Positions 24,342-33,208 of a stretch of 37,547 nt of DNA are shown here, one piece after another (positions within the stretch are counted from its first letter, which is position 1; each line of letters begins with the position of its first letter). A program made the translations under genes and the position numbers. Location of the stretch: positions 1 through 37,547 of the forward strand of contig DATDTY010000013.1 of NCBI GenBank assembly GCA_035290625.1. The letters run 5' to 3'. This stretch comes from Candidatus Nanoarchaeia archaeon (GTDB lineage Archaea; Nanobdellota; Nanobdellia; Woesearchaeales; DATDTY01). The notes below the pieces were generated by a model. It was not told where the DNA came from and did not search any database. It saw only the letters and a program-made list of their open reading frames with translations.

Positions 24342-25564
24342 TTTGCATACCTCAATGCTTCAACCGGCTGCATACGGGATGCCTGGTAGGCTGGAAGCAG
24401 GCCAGCAGCAAGACCTACAAGGAATGAGAAGAGGAGGGAGCCTATGACCAGAAATGGAGTAACTCTGGCTTGGAGGAGATCTGACCCTACTGCGAGGCTT
24501 CCCAGGAAAGCAAGGCCGTAGGCAAACGAAATCCCAAAGAGGACGCCAACAATGCCGCCCACCATGCCGAGGAAGCCTGACTCTATCGAGAAGAGTATGA
24601 AGATGACCTTGTTCTTCGCGCCGATGGACTTCATAATGCCGATTTCCTTTGTGCGCTCCAAAACAGCAGTATACATTGTGTTCATGATGCCGATCCCGCC
24701 CACAAGCAGGGAGATTGAAGCAATGATGTAGATGAAAAGCTGGACAGCAAACAGCGTGGAGTTCAGGGTTTCCAGGATGTTCTGCGGGCTCTGGACCTCA
24801 AAGTCCTCTTCCCCTTTTTTGACATCGCGCTCCTTCCGGAGGAGCTTTTCAATATCCTCTTTTACTGTAAGTATGGCGTTTTCGTCCTTTACCTTCACAC
24901 CAATGACGTTTACTGTTCCGTCATCACCGAAATCCTCCAGAAGGGTGTCCTCGTTGACAACAAGAGCATTGTCCAGGATAAAGCTCCCTTTTTTTTCAAG
25001 GATGCCAATAACCTCATACGGGATTCCATTAAGCAGGACTGCGTCCCCTGTCCGGATCCCTGCTCTTCCCCAGACTTCTGGATCCTGGAAGTTGCTGCCG
25101 ATAAACACCTTGGCCTTGTCGCCATCTTTAAGCAGCCTTCCTGCTGAAGCTTCCAGATTGAGCATCCCCTCCACAATCTTCCGGTTTTCCTTTGAGGGCA
25201 TGGAAACCAGGCTGACAATCTCCTGGCGCCTATTGAATTCCAGCGTGGCTGTCCTGAGGTATCGGTTTATGGACGCCTCTACGCCGTCGATCCTTCCAAT
25301 CTTCTCAGCAAGATCATCGCTCAGGGGCGTGGCAACTGCAGTTCCTGGCGGGCCTGCAAAATTGATGCCTGATGCCTGGACGCTCAGGACATCTGATCCC
25401 AGGAAGCCGAATTGGGAAGTGACTGCAGCCCTCAGCCCTTCTCCAAGACCGATAAGGCTTACAATGGCTGCAATGCCGATGAAGATGCCAATCATGGTGA
25501 GCCAGCTTCTGAGCTTCCGCTTAATCAGATTCTTAAGAGAAATATAGATATAATCCCGAATCAT
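24338..25564 (-). CDS. MacB-like ABC transporter permease 1
   Basis: Encodes 408 residues, same MacB/FtsX architecture as permease 2: an N-terminal membrane helix (IGIFIGIAAIVSLIGLG), an extracytoplasmic domain and three C-terminal helices with GIMNTMYTAVLERTKEIGIMKSIGAKNK. The start ATG overlaps the stop of the S-layer-like gene before it (25561-25564) and its end overlaps permease 2, so the three are translated together. With the ATPase gene at the head of the operon it would make a complete exporter or a membrane signalling complex. Confidence 0.9.
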   Translation of the reverse strand: MIRDYIYISLKNLIKRKLRSWLTMIGIFIGIAAIVSLIGLGEGLRAAVTSQFGFLGSDVLSVQASGINFAGPPGTAVATPLSDDLAEKIGRIDGVEASINRYLRTATLEFNRRQEIVSLVSMPSKENRKIVEGMLNLEASAGRLLKDGDKAKVFIGSNFQDPEVWGRAGIRTGDAVLLNGIPYEVIGILEKKGSFILDNALVVNEDTLLEDFGDDGTVNVIGVKVKDENAILTVKEDIEKLLRKERDVKKGEEDFEVQSPQNILETLNSTLFAVQLFIYIIASISLLVGGIGIMNTMYTAVLERTKEIGIMKSIGAKNKVIFILFSIESGFLGMVGGIVGVLFGISFAYGLAFLGSLAVGSDLLQARVTPFLVIGSLLFSFLVGLAAGLLPAYQASRMQPVEALRYAK

Positions 25565-26916
25565 TTTTTGCGTTTTCTATAGGCATAGACCCCGGCTGCT
25601 GCCAGGGCCAAGACAATGAGGATGCCGATAAGGGGATTGCTCTTCTTGAAGCCGAGCTTTTTCAGCTCTGAAGTTGAGTAGAGCGTAAGAGGAACAAGGA
25701 TGTCTTGCGTGTATGCCTTATTGTTTGCATCCTTATATACAAGATGCAATGGCAGGGCCACCTGCTTTTGAGCTGCGCCTACATACAGGTCAAATTCTGC
25801 TGTCTCATAGTCATCTGAATCAATGTGGCCAACATAGACCTCAGGGGAAGAGAGCAGGGTTACTGCGGTATCGGGCTCGAGATAGATGCTGAGGAACTTG
25901 ATATCAGTAACTCCCCTGTTGACAATGCGCACAGCCACGGTTCCCTTTGACTTCCCGCTTTTGATCTCTGAGGAGTCAAGGGTGACGCTCAGGTCGGGTA
26001 TATCCCCTATCCTCAAGCCGATAGTTGCATTTCTCTCGTAATGCGTTCCTGAGTTGTCATCATAGTTAAGGAAGACGGGTATCTTTACGATTCCGGCTTT
26101 CGCGTCTGATTCTGCAGCAAGGGTGAAGTTGAGCTGGCTGAAGGAGCGCCTGTCCAGGATGGCTATTGCCTTTTCGTTTGATGAATCCAAAGGCACAAGC
26201 GGAGTGCCCTTAAGGTCAAGGGTTGCGCGGATGTTCCGCAAGGGAGAGTCAGCAAGGTTGTGGAGAGTAATCGAGACTGCTGAAGCCTCGCCTGGCCTGA
26301 TGCTGGCTGGCCTGGCAAGGGCAGATTCGATCAGCAGTATGGCGTCTCTGGTCTTGATACGGACGAGATATGGATCGAGAGTAATCCAGCTCTTTCCATT
26401 ATCAGCTGAATAGCGAAGCCTGATCTGATTATCACCTTCCACTGCATCAAGGTCCACCTTGAGCTTCCAGAAGACAATAATTCCTTTCTCTCCTATTTGC
26501 CTTCCGTTGAGGGAGCCTATCTTTTTTGCAGCAGAGTCTCCGGGCAGCAGGGAGAAGGGATGTTCAGGGAGGAGTTCTACCCAGATATTCTCTGTCTTGG
26601 TTGAGCCGAAATTCTCAACTTTCCATCTGAGTTCAACATACTCGCCTGGCTCAACAGGGTCAGGAATCTGGTTGACGAAGGTGTGGTCTACGTTACTCCT
26701 GTTGATGTCGCTTTTGTTCGAAAAAGTGATTAGAGGGGAATCCAGTTCAGTGATGCCGCGTTCTTTTACAGTTGTGGGAAGGTCTGCTGCAACAATGAGC
26801 GCCAGAGACGCCAGAGAAGCAATCCCGGCAATCACCAAGAAGGCGATGAAGAGGATAGGCACAAAAAAGAGGGATAGAGATTGAAGAGGAGTCTTAGATT
26901 GAAAAGAGTTCTTCAT
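25561..26916 (-). CDS. COG1361/S-layer-like membrane protein of the ABC operon
   Basis: Encodes 451 residues: an N-terminal hydrophobic segment (about 16-44), three or four NEW/CARDB-like beta sandwiches (~70-410) and a C-terminal membrane helix with basic tail (IGILIVLALAAAGVYAYRKRKK). This COG1361-type protein is frequently encoded beside MacB-like genes in archaea, presumably as the external partner that replaces the bacterial periplasmic adaptor. It lies between the ATPase gene (24-bp gap) and permease 1 (4-bp overlap), which supports a role in the same complex. No enzyme motif is present. Confidence 0.85.
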   Translation of the reverse strand: MKNSFQSKTPLQSLSLFFVPILFIAFLVIAGIASLASLALIVAADLPTTVKERGITELDSPLITFSNKSDINRSNVDHTFVNQIPDPVEPGEYVELRWKVENFGSTKTENIWVELLPEHPFSLLPGDSAAKKIGSLNGRQIGEKGIIVFWKLKVDLDAVEGDNQIRLRYSADNGKSWITLDPYLVRIKTRDAILLIESALARPASIRPGEASAVSITLHNLADSPLRNIRATLDLKGTPLVPLDSSNEKAIAILDRRSFSQLNFTLAAESDAKAGIVKIPVFLNYDDNSGTHYERNATIGLRIGDIPDLSVTLDSSEIKSGKSKGTVAVRIVNRGVTDIKFLSIYLEPDTAVTLLSSPEVYVGHIDSDDYETAEFDLYVGAAQKQVALPLHLVYKDANNKAYTQDILVPLTLYSTSELKKLGFKKSNPLIGILIVLALAAAGVYAYRKRKK

Positions 26917-26940
26917 GTGGATTCCACCAATGCTTATTGT

Positions 26941-27621
26941 TTATAAATGTTTCACAATCTGCCCGTCTTTGATGTGAGTGATACGCTGGGCTATCCTTGC
27001 GAGATGGGGGTCATGTGTGACCATCACGACTGTCTTTTTCTCTTTCTTATTAAGCTGCTTAAGGAACTCTATGACAGTATCGCCTGTCTTGGTGTCTAAG
27101 TTTCCTGTAGGCTCATCTGCAAGGATCACGTCAGGGTCGTTCGCAAGAGACCGGGCAATTGCAACGCGCTGCTGCTGCCCGCCTGAAAGCTCAGCAGGCC
27201 TATGGCTCATGCGATCACCCAAGTCGACAAGAGTGAGCAGCTCTTTTGCCCTGGACAGGCGGGTTTCGCGAGGCACAGCCTGGAAAATCATCGGGAGCGC
27301 CACATTTTCAAGGGCTGAGAGCGCCGGGATGAGATTGAACTGCTGGAAGATGAAGCCTATCTTCTTTCCCCTCACGGCTGCAAGATCAGATTCAGAGAGG
27401 CTTGAGATATCCTTTCCCTCCAGATAAATCCTTCCCCGGGTGGGGATGTCCAGGCAGCCTACCATATTGACCATTGTTGACTTTCCTGATCCTGAAGGGC
27501 CCATGATAGCCACAAATTCTCCTGTCCTGATGTCAAGTGAAACTCCTCTGAGGGCATGTACCTTGACCTCCCCCATACTATAGGTTTTCCAGACATCTTC
27601 GAGATGGATTACTTTGTTCAT
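26941..27621 (-). CDS. MacB/LolD-type ABC transporter ATPase
   Basis: Encodes 226 residues from ATG 27621 (MNKVIHLEDVWKTY); a second ATG three codons upstream (27630) is only 17 bp from the TATA box and so less likely. All ABC motifs are present: Walker A GPSGSGKST, Q-loop IFQQFNL, signature LSGGQQQR, Walker B VILADEPTGNLD and switch His in VMVTHDP. The NLDTKTG wording and length are typical of the MacB/LolD family that powers FtsX-type permeases. First gene of the four-gene operon; its promoter is shared with the divergent gene at 27672. Confidence 0.95.
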   Translation of the reverse strand: MNKVIHLEDVWKTYSMGEVKVHALRGVSLDIRTGEFVAIMGPSGSGKSTMVNMVGCLDIPTRGRIYLEGKDISSLSESDLAAVRGKKIGFIFQQFNLIPALSALENVALPMIFQAVPRETRLSRAKELLTLVDLGDRMSHRPAELSGGQQQRVAIARSLANDPDVILADEPTGNLDTKTGDTVIEFLKQLNKKEKKTVVMVTHDPHLARIAQRITHIKDGQIVKHL

Positions 27622-27642
27622 AGTGTTCATAGCACAGAAAAA

Positions 27643-27651
27643 CTTTTAAAG
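27643..27651. promoter_or_regulatory. Near-symmetric TATA box shared by ABC operon and divergent gene
   Basis: CTTTTAAAG is a palindrome around its central T. Its centre (27647) is 26 bp from the ABC ATPase ATG at 27621 and 25 bp from the divergent ATG at 27672, so both transcripts would be leaderless. Confidence 0.6.
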
Positions 27652-27671
27652 TGTGCCCAGGTTCTTAAGGT

Positions 27672-28265
27672 ATGGTGCAAGACCGGAGAGAGATGTATAA
27701 AAAGCTTATGGTGTTCCTGCTTGCTGGCATCATGATCAGCAGCGTGTTTGGGGTTATTTTCTTCGGATTTGGAGGAAGCAATGGAGATTCCCTGCAGTAC
27801 AATGGGTTTGAGTTTGTTCGGGTGTCAGGGGGCTATCAGCTTCAGACTGAACGGACAACGATCACGTTTAGCCATTTTCCGTCAGAGCTGTCTTATGAAG
27901 TCCAGAACGGCACAGATGATATCCTTCAAGGCCAGAAGCAGTTCCTGTATACCTCTGATTTTCATGACAGGCTGAACCAGACTATTGCGTTAGTCCATTA
28001 TAACCTGGCCCCCCTGTTCCAGGAGGAATTTGGGGTCTCTCTCATTCCTGCATATACATCAAATGTCTCAGGATTTCCGGCTGCAGATTGCAGGAATGCA
28101 ACTGCCATCCTTCCGGTTATCCTTACAAAAAGCGCTGATATAAGCAGAATTTCGCTCAATGACAGCTGCATTGTGCTCGAGGCTGCCGAGCCTGAGGACC
28201 TTATCTCTCTTCACGAGCTTATCCTCTACAGGATGCTGGGAGTTATCGAAGGAGGAACCACGTGA
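27672..28265 (+). CDS. Membrane-anchored ectodomain protein, paralog of next gene
   Basis: Encodes 197 residues: a short basic N-terminus, one membrane helix (LMVFLLAGIMISSVFGVIFFGF) and an outside domain starting YNGFEFVRVSGGYQLQTE. Two Cys in the C-terminal part (CRNAT, DSCIVL) probably form a disulfide, and there are several N-glycosylation sequons. The following gene encodes a protein with the same anchor-plus-YNGF layout and the same late Cys pair, so they are tandem duplicates. No known family was recognised. It overlaps the next gene by 4 bp and is divergent from the ABC operon with which it shares a TATA box; a role linked to that transporter is possible but unproven. Confidence 0.75.
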   Translation: MVQDRREMYKKLMVFLLAGIMISSVFGVIFFGFGGSNGDSLQYNGFEFVRVSGGYQLQTERTTITFSHFPSELSYEVQNGTDDILQGQKQFLYTSDFHDRLNQTIALVHYNLAPLFQEEFGVSLIPAYTSNVSGFPAADCRNATAILPVILTKSADISRISLNDSCIVLEAAEPEDLISLHELILYRMLGVIEGGTT

Positions 28266-28978
28266 GAGAGATTGAGTCCCCTATTGAAGGAAATCTTGGC
28301 AAAGAAGCTGGCAAAGAGGATACGCAGCCACAAGGCTATGAGCCTGGCCAGGATGAACTAGGGGATGAGGCTCATGTTGATGAGAAAAAAGAGAACAGAA
28401 AACTGGGCATGATCGTTATATCGCTCGTAGCCCTCTTCCTTTTGTTTATCGGGGTGTTTCTTTACAGCAAATCGCAAGGGCCTGTGGTGCCAACCTACAC
28501 CTACAACGGGTTTGTAGTTGAGAAGGTTGCCGGGCTGTGGAATACTGAATGGCAGAGGGGAGATACTGTGTATAAGATCCATCTGAGGTATGGGCCAAGA
28601 GAGGCTGAGGATGTCTCACTGGAGTTTGCAGATGAGTTTGTGATCACGAATACCACCTACATCACCTTTGATCCTGAAGGGGAGGATCTCGGCTATGTTG
28701 CGCTTGCGAGCGCTGAAATCACTTTGAGCCTGTCAAATGTGTTTGGCATCCAGGCTGTTGCTGCATGCTCCAGAAATGCGACTGATGCGTGCCATACGAG
28801 GCCTATTGTGAACTGCGAGATCAGTAATGGCACCACCGAGAGCATTATCTTTATTAAAGAACATCCTGAACCAAAGGTGAGCGTTCAGGATAACTGCCTT
28901 GTTATCCAGGGGAGGAAGGAAGAGATTGTGAGGGCGGCTGACAAGGTCATCTGGAAGTGGTATGGGATAATCAAATAG
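28262..28978 (+). CDS. Membrane-anchored ectodomain protein, tandem paralog
   Basis: Encodes 238 residues starting at GTG, which overlaps the TGA of the preceding gene (GTGA, 28262-28265). A ~48-residue acidic cytoplasmic segment (rich in Glu, Gln, Gly) precedes one membrane helix (MIVISLVALFLLFIGVFLYS) and an outside domain that begins YNGFVVEKVAGLWNTEW, as in its neighbour, and ends with a Cys pair (NCEISNG, DNCLVIQG). The long cytoplasmic segment is absent from the paralog and could bind a partner inside. Family unknown. Confidence 0.75.
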   Translation: MREIESPIEGNLGKEAGKEDTQPQGYEPGQDELGDEAHVDEKKENRKLGMIVISLVALFLLFIGVFLYSKSQGPVVPTYTYNGFVVEKVAGLWNTEWQRGDTVYKIHLRYGPREAEDVSLEFADEFVITNTTYITFDPEGEDLGYVALASAEITLSLSNVFGIQAVAACSRNATDACHTRPIVNCEISNGTTESIIFIKEHPEPKVSVQDNCLVIQGRKEEIVRAADKVIWKWYGIIK

Positions 28979-29013
28979 GCGGCCAGATTCTGCCATAATT
29001 TTGCGTAGACAAA

Positions 29014-29020
29014 TTTATAA
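29014..29020 (+). promoter_or_regulatory. TATA box of the methyltransferase gene
   Basis: TTTATAA centred at 29017, 28 bp before the ATG at 29045; near-leaderless mRNA expected. Confidence 0.55.
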
Positions 29021-29044
29021 GTCGAATACGTTTCTTACGGGTAC

Positions 29045-29650
29045 ATGAAAAAACATCTTCATTACTATTCCAGAAAGCAAGATTCGCCCTTGCGGCAGCA
29101 GATGATCCGGGCAAGGCTTCTTGGCAGGGAATTCTCTTTTTTAACAGGATCCGGGGTTTTCTCAAAAGACAGGATTGATGCCGGGACGTTGGTGTTGATT
29201 GACCATATGATCATTAAGGACGGCTGGGATGTCCTTGACTTAGGATGTGGGTATGGCGCTGTGGGGATTTGTATTGCGAAGAATTTTACGAAGTGTGAGG
29301 TTGTTATGTCTGACATCAATGAGCGGGCTGCCAGGCTTGCAAGGCGGAATATGTCGCTTAATGATGTCCAGAATGCTGAGGCAAGGATGGGGGATAGTTT
29401 TGAGAATATCAGTGCTGATGAGAAGTTTGACACTATCCTTATCAACCCTCCAAGGATGGCCGGGAGAGAGGTGTGCTTCAGGATGATAGAGGAGTCGTTT
29501 CAGCATTTGAAGAAAAACGGCTTGCTACAGGCGGTTGCGAAGCATAACATCGGAGGAAGGGAATTATCAAAGAAGATGAAAGAAGTCTTTGGGAATGTTA
29601 AAGAGGCCGGGAAAAAGTCAGGGTATCGGGTGTATGTGAGTGAGAAGTGA
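29045..29650 (+). CDS. RsmC-like class I methyltransferase
   Basis: Encodes 201 residues. The SAM-binding motif DLGCGYGAVGI (~63-73), an acidic MSDINERA after strand 2 and the catalytic NPPRMAG motif (~136-142) place it in the MTS/RsmC group, which methylates exocyclic amines of guanine or adenine in RNA (RsmC makes m2G in 16S rRNA). The N-terminal FSFLTGSGVFSKDRIDAGTLVLID segment is the family's cofactor-cap region. Archaeal members of this length are single-domain versions lacking the bacterial N-terminal copy. The exact substrate cannot be read from sequence. Monocistronic, with its own TATA box. Confidence 0.9.
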   Translation: MKKHLHYYSRKQDSPLRQQMIRARLLGREFSFLTGSGVFSKDRIDAGTLVLIDHMIIKDGWDVLDLGCGYGAVGICIAKNFTKCEVVMSDINERAARLARRNMSLNDVQNAEARMGDSFENISADEKFDTILINPPRMAGREVCFRMIEESFQHLKKNGLLQAVAKHNIGGRELSKKMKEVFGNVKEAGKKSGYRVYVSEK

Positions 29651-29699
29651 TGTGGTTTGTTATAAGTCATAAGAGGGTTATAAAATTTTTAATACGAAA

Positions 29700-29707
29700 C
29701 ATAAATA
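29700..29707 (+). promoter_or_regulatory. TATA box of the M50 peptidase gene
   Basis: CATAAATA centred near 29704, 29 bp before ATG 29733. A GGAG at 29727-29730 just before the ATG could help if the leader is a few nucleotides long. Confidence 0.5.
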
Positions 29708-29732
29708 AAGAGGACTTGGTGAGCTAGGAGAT

Positions 29733-30308
29733 ATGGTCTTTCTAACGATTGCAGAGATTCTGGACATGGCGATCATGATAGCCTTTGTAGGATTTATTTT
29801 CAAAGATGCGTTTCCACGGCAAAGGGTAGATGATCCTATTGCATATTACACCAATGCCAGCCGAAGCGATTTCTGGTTTGCTGTCATGGCTGTTGCTCCT
29901 GCCATCATCCTGCATGAGTTCGGGCATAAGCTGATTGCTGTTGCATTTGGCCTTCAGGCATCATTCAATGCAGCATACGGATGGCTTATCCTTGGAACGC
30001 TGCTGAAGCTGATGAACTTTGGATTTATCTTCTTTGTCCCTGCGTATGTCTCATTTGGCTGTGCTGGTTTTGGGTGTGTGATTCTGCCCTGGCAGAATAT
30101 CCTTATTGCCTTTGCAGGGCCTTTGGTGAACCTGCTCCTCTGGGGAGTTGCCTCTGTCCTGCTTTATCAGAAAGGGATTAAGGAGCAGCATCGGGATATC
30201 CTGTTCCTGACGAAAAGGATCAATATGTTCTTGTTTGTCTTTAATATGATACCGATTCCGGGATTTGACGGGCACAAGGTCCTCCTGGGAATCTTCCAGC
30301 TGTTTTGA
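29733..30308 (+). CDS. M50-family (site-2 protease-like) intramembrane metallopeptidase
   Basis: Encodes 191 residues with about five membrane helices. The zinc motif HEFGHK (HExxH, residues ~61-66) lies within or next to the second helix, and the later NMIPIPGFDGHKV (~171-183) supplies the third ligand Asp in the typical N-x-x-P-x-P-x-x-D-G context. These are the hallmarks of M50 peptidases that cut membrane-spanning substrates, often releasing regulators or degrading signal peptides. There is no PDZ or CBS domain, so it is a minimal core version. It is convergent with the 956-residue surface protein gene. Confidence 0.88.
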   Translation: MVFLTIAEILDMAIMIAFVGFIFKDAFPRQRVDDPIAYYTNASRSDFWFAVMAVAPAIILHEFGHKLIAVAFGLQASFNAAYGWLILGTLLKLMNFGFIFFVPAYVSFGCAGFGCVILPWQNILIAFAGPLVNLLLWGVASVLLYQKGIKEQHRDILFLTKRINMFLFVFNMIPIPGFDGHKVLLGIFQLF

Positions 30309-30337
30309 AGTTCAGTTTGAATTTCAGTTCCGGCAAA

Positions 30338-33208
30338 TCATTCTGCCAATCGCCTTCTGTAGTAGAAGAACATGCCTGTCAGGAGGATGCCGATCATTGC
30401 CATTTCCACTGTGAACAATGCTGCTGGCGACCGCTTCTTGGAAAGCAGAGGCAGGTAAGGAGTATAGGTTCTGGTGATGAGAGTTTGGCACCCCGCAACT
30501 GCGCTTTGGATGAGGCTTGTGGCGTTCTCATAGGCGCCATGGTCAGCTGCTGATTCTGCTGCTTCCAATACCTCTCCAAGCTCGAGGCACTCTGGATTTT
30601 CCCTGAACAGGTCTGCGGCAAAGAGAATCTCCTTGATGACGACATCCCGTCTCCTGAAGTCTTTCTCTTTGACGTCGATGAATATCTTCACCGTGTCTTC
30701 TGCAGGAGGATCGGCTGCGCTTCCCTTGATTTCGATTGCATAGCGGCCTGGCTTTGAGAGAGGCAGGGAGGTTATGGCAAGCTGGAACGATTCCTGCTGG
30801 CCTATCACCAGCTTCTCATAGGATCTTCTGGAGAGAGAGAAGGACACTTCTGAGCTGTTGGAGATGCCGGCCAGCCCGACATCAGCCAGGGTTTTCTTTC
30901 CGTCGTTCTTTATGGATATTGTTGTTGTCAGGGTCTGGTCAGGCTCAACTACCAGAGGCTCGGGGGCGTCAAGGCTGAGGCTTGCAATAGGAGGCTCGGG
31001 TATCGGAGCAGGAGGCTGGCTGGTTGGGGCTCCAATGCCGACCTCTTGTGTGAGGGTTGTCTTATCTTCTGCGAAAAGGTAGATGGTTCCGTTCTGGGAT
31101 AGAGTTGCTGAAATGACGTTTCCGGCAGTATCGAGAGTTGCGGACTGCTGGGTAAAGCTACAGGACTGGAGATTCTGGCAGGTATAGAGGACAAGATTTG
31201 ATTCGTCCTCCAGGACTAATGAGATAGCGCTATAGTCCCAGCTCACCGAAAGGTTATTGTAATCTGTCATGTTTGTAATGGCCTGGAATTCGAGCACGCT
31301 TCGTTTATTGCTGGGAGCTGCATGCAGCTTTCCAAGGGGGGTGTAGTTGAAGGTAAAGACTTCTGTGTAATTCTGCACATAGCTGAGATTCGTGAAATTA
31401 ACAGTATTGAGGATGAGGCTTGGGTTGGCTGTTGCAGCCTCTGCAGAATAATGGGATCCGTTATAGATGCTGAAATTGTTCCCTGCCATGATGCGTTCAT
31501 TGGTGCACACATCCCTGAGATAAAATGCCTGGACATTGGTGCCTGTAAGGTTGATGGTTTTTGATGCAGATCCATTGGCAAAGGAGGTAAAGCTTGAGTT
31601 AAGGGACTGGATGTTATTGGCTGCATCAACGACTGTGCCTGTGATGTTAAACGTGCCTGTCTCATTGATGCGGAATGAAGCATAGTAGGTGTATGCGAGC
31701 CGGGAGCGGCTTAGCCTGTCGATTGAGAGGTTCACAATTCCGCTTGTTGGGGTTTGGATTGTTATGTTTGAAAAGTTTGAGATGGTCTGGAGCGCGGCTT
31801 TCATCTGCAGCGTGATGTTTGTGTTGTTGGTTGCATAGGTTTCGTTCGCGCAGACATAATTGATGGAGATAGAAGAGGCTGACGTGTTGCGGATGAGGAT
31901 TTCTGAGATAACTGTGGTATTGACGGCAACAGAGGTATTGTAGCCATACGCAGTTAGGTTATACACTCCGGGATCCATGTCGAGTGTGACTGGAAGAGTC
32001 CAAGTTGAGGAGAAGGTTGCGTTGGTGAAGTTCTTTCCAGCCAGGGTGATAGTGACGTTGTTGATCCAGTTGTTGCTGTCTGTCTCGGATAAGGTGAGGG
32101 TTATGGTGTCTCCAAAGTTATGCTGCGAGCTGTTTTCAGGTGAAGTGATATTCAGGGTTGCTCTCTTGATGTCAAAGGTCAGGGTTTCTGAATAAGCGGA
32201 ATAATTATACCCGTCAAATGCACGGACGCGAACATAGCGCAACCCATTCGTGAGTGTGTTGTTGGTGAAGAGTGTGGAATAGGATGCTTGTGAGATATTG
32301 GCTACAATCAGGTCATAGGCTGTGAAGTCTGCATCCTGGCCTGCTTCAAGGAAGTAGGTTATGGTGTCGTTCTCTGGGTCAGTTGAGCCTGTCCATGTAA
32401 ACTGGATATTGTCAGAGGAACGCAGGGAGTTGTTGGCAGGAGTGAGGAATGAGACTGCTGCTGGAACGTCTCGGTTTGCCACTGAGAATGATTGTAAGGA
32501 GCCTGAGGTCGCATTATTGAGGGAGTCATTGGCATACCATTGATAGCCTATTGTTTCACCATTTGAGAAGTTTCCTGAGCCAATGATGAAGGCGTAGACA
32601 GGGCCTGGCTGCGCGAGAGTGATGTTCTGCCAGCTGCCTGTCCAGTTTCCTGATATCCAGACTGTATTGAGGCTCAAGTCGGTTATAGTGGCATTCACAG
32701 TAACGCTGGTGTTTATGAAGATGACATCCGGATTCCTTGTTTCAGCTGTGATGTTAGGAGCCAGGATATCGAGGATATAGCGGAATGCTGAGGTTGAGGT
32801 ATTCCGGTTTCCTGAGGAATCTACTGCAACGGCCTTCCATGTCCAGGTCTTGTTTGCTGGCCAGATATCTGGTATGAGGATAGAGTTGTTTGTTGTGTTG
32901 TAGGTATAATTGATCTTATCAAAGGTTCCGGAATCATCTACCTCAACAAGGTAATAGGCGAGGCCTGGAATTGTTGAGCTTGTCCAGTTTAACCTTGGAG
33001 TCTGGTTCTTGCTTACTGCGCCATCCTCAGGAAGGAGAAGTGTCAGTGAGGCATCGGGATTTGTTCCTAGAGGCCCTGTTGCGAATCCTGTGATCTGGGG
33101 CTTTAGCAACAGGATTGCGCCTCCCAGTACGAGCATGAGGCTCAATAGAAGGAGGGGCAATACAGCAAATGGCTTATTTCCAGAGTTCCCTTCAGGCGTC
33201 ATTTCCAT
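30338..33208 (-). CDS. Large sequon-rich surface protein with Ig/FN3-like repeats
   Basis: Encodes 956 residues: an N-terminal membrane or signal helix (FAVLPLLLLSLMLVLGGAILLL, ~14-35), tandem beta-sandwich repeats resembling fibronectin III/Ig modules over residues ~50-760, and a C-terminal membrane helix (~930-950) with RRRLAE tail. It contains dozens of NxS/T sequons, pointing to heavy N-glycosylation outside the cell. A Pro-rich linker (GAPTSQPPAPIPEPPIA) separates the repeats from a membrane-near CARDB-like domain. The start could be ATG 33208 or ATG 33202; the latter overlaps the TGA of the 49-residue gene as ATGA and is equally likely. Probably an adhesin or S-layer-like component. Confidence 0.85.
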   Translation of the reverse strand: MEMTPEGNSGNKPFAVLPLLLLSLMLVLGGAILLLKPQITGFATGPLGTNPDASLTLLLPEDGAVSKNQTPRLNWTSSTIPGLAYYLVEVDDSGTFDKINYTYNTTNNSILIPDIWPANKTWTWKAVAVDSSGNRNTSTSAFRYILDILAPNITAETRNPDVIFINTSVTVNATITDLSLNTVWISGNWTGSWQNITLAQPGPVYAFIIGSGNFSNGETIGYQWYANDSLNNATSGSLQSFSVANRDVPAAVSFLTPANNSLRSSDNIQFTWTGSTDPENDTITYFLEAGQDADFTAYDLIVANISQASYSTLFTNNTLTNGLRYVRVRAFDGYNYSAYSETLTFDIKRATLNITSPENSSQHNFGDTITLTLSETDSNNWINNVTITLAGKNFTNATFSSTWTLPVTLDMDPGVYNLTAYGYNTSVAVNTTVISEILIRNTSASSISINYVCANETYATNNTNITLQMKAALQTISNFSNITIQTPTSGIVNLSIDRLSRSRLAYTYYASFRINETGTFNITGTVVDAANNIQSLNSSFTSFANGSASKTINLTGTNVQAFYLRDVCTNERIMAGNNFSIYNGSHYSAEAATANPSLILNTVNFTNLSYVQNYTEVFTFNYTPLGKLHAAPSNKRSVLEFQAITNMTDYNNLSVSWDYSAISLVLEDESNLVLYTCQNLQSCSFTQQSATLDTAGNVISATLSQNGTIYLFAEDKTTLTQEVGIGAPTSQPPAPIPEPPIASLSLDAPEPLVVEPDQTLTTTISIKNDGKKTLADVGLAGISNSSEVSFSLSRRSYEKLVIGQQESFQLAITSLPLSKPGRYAIEIKGSAADPPAEDTVKIFIDVKEKDFRRRDVVIKEILFAADLFRENPECLELGEVLEAAESAADHGAYENATSLIQSAVAGCQTLITRTYTPYLPLLSKKRSPAALFTVEMAMIGILLTGMFFYYRRRLAE

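Noticed and set aside
24732..25547. 271-codon plus-strand frame opposite permease 1
   Set aside because: Shadow of a well-supported permease gene; Ser-rich composition and no recognisable domain.
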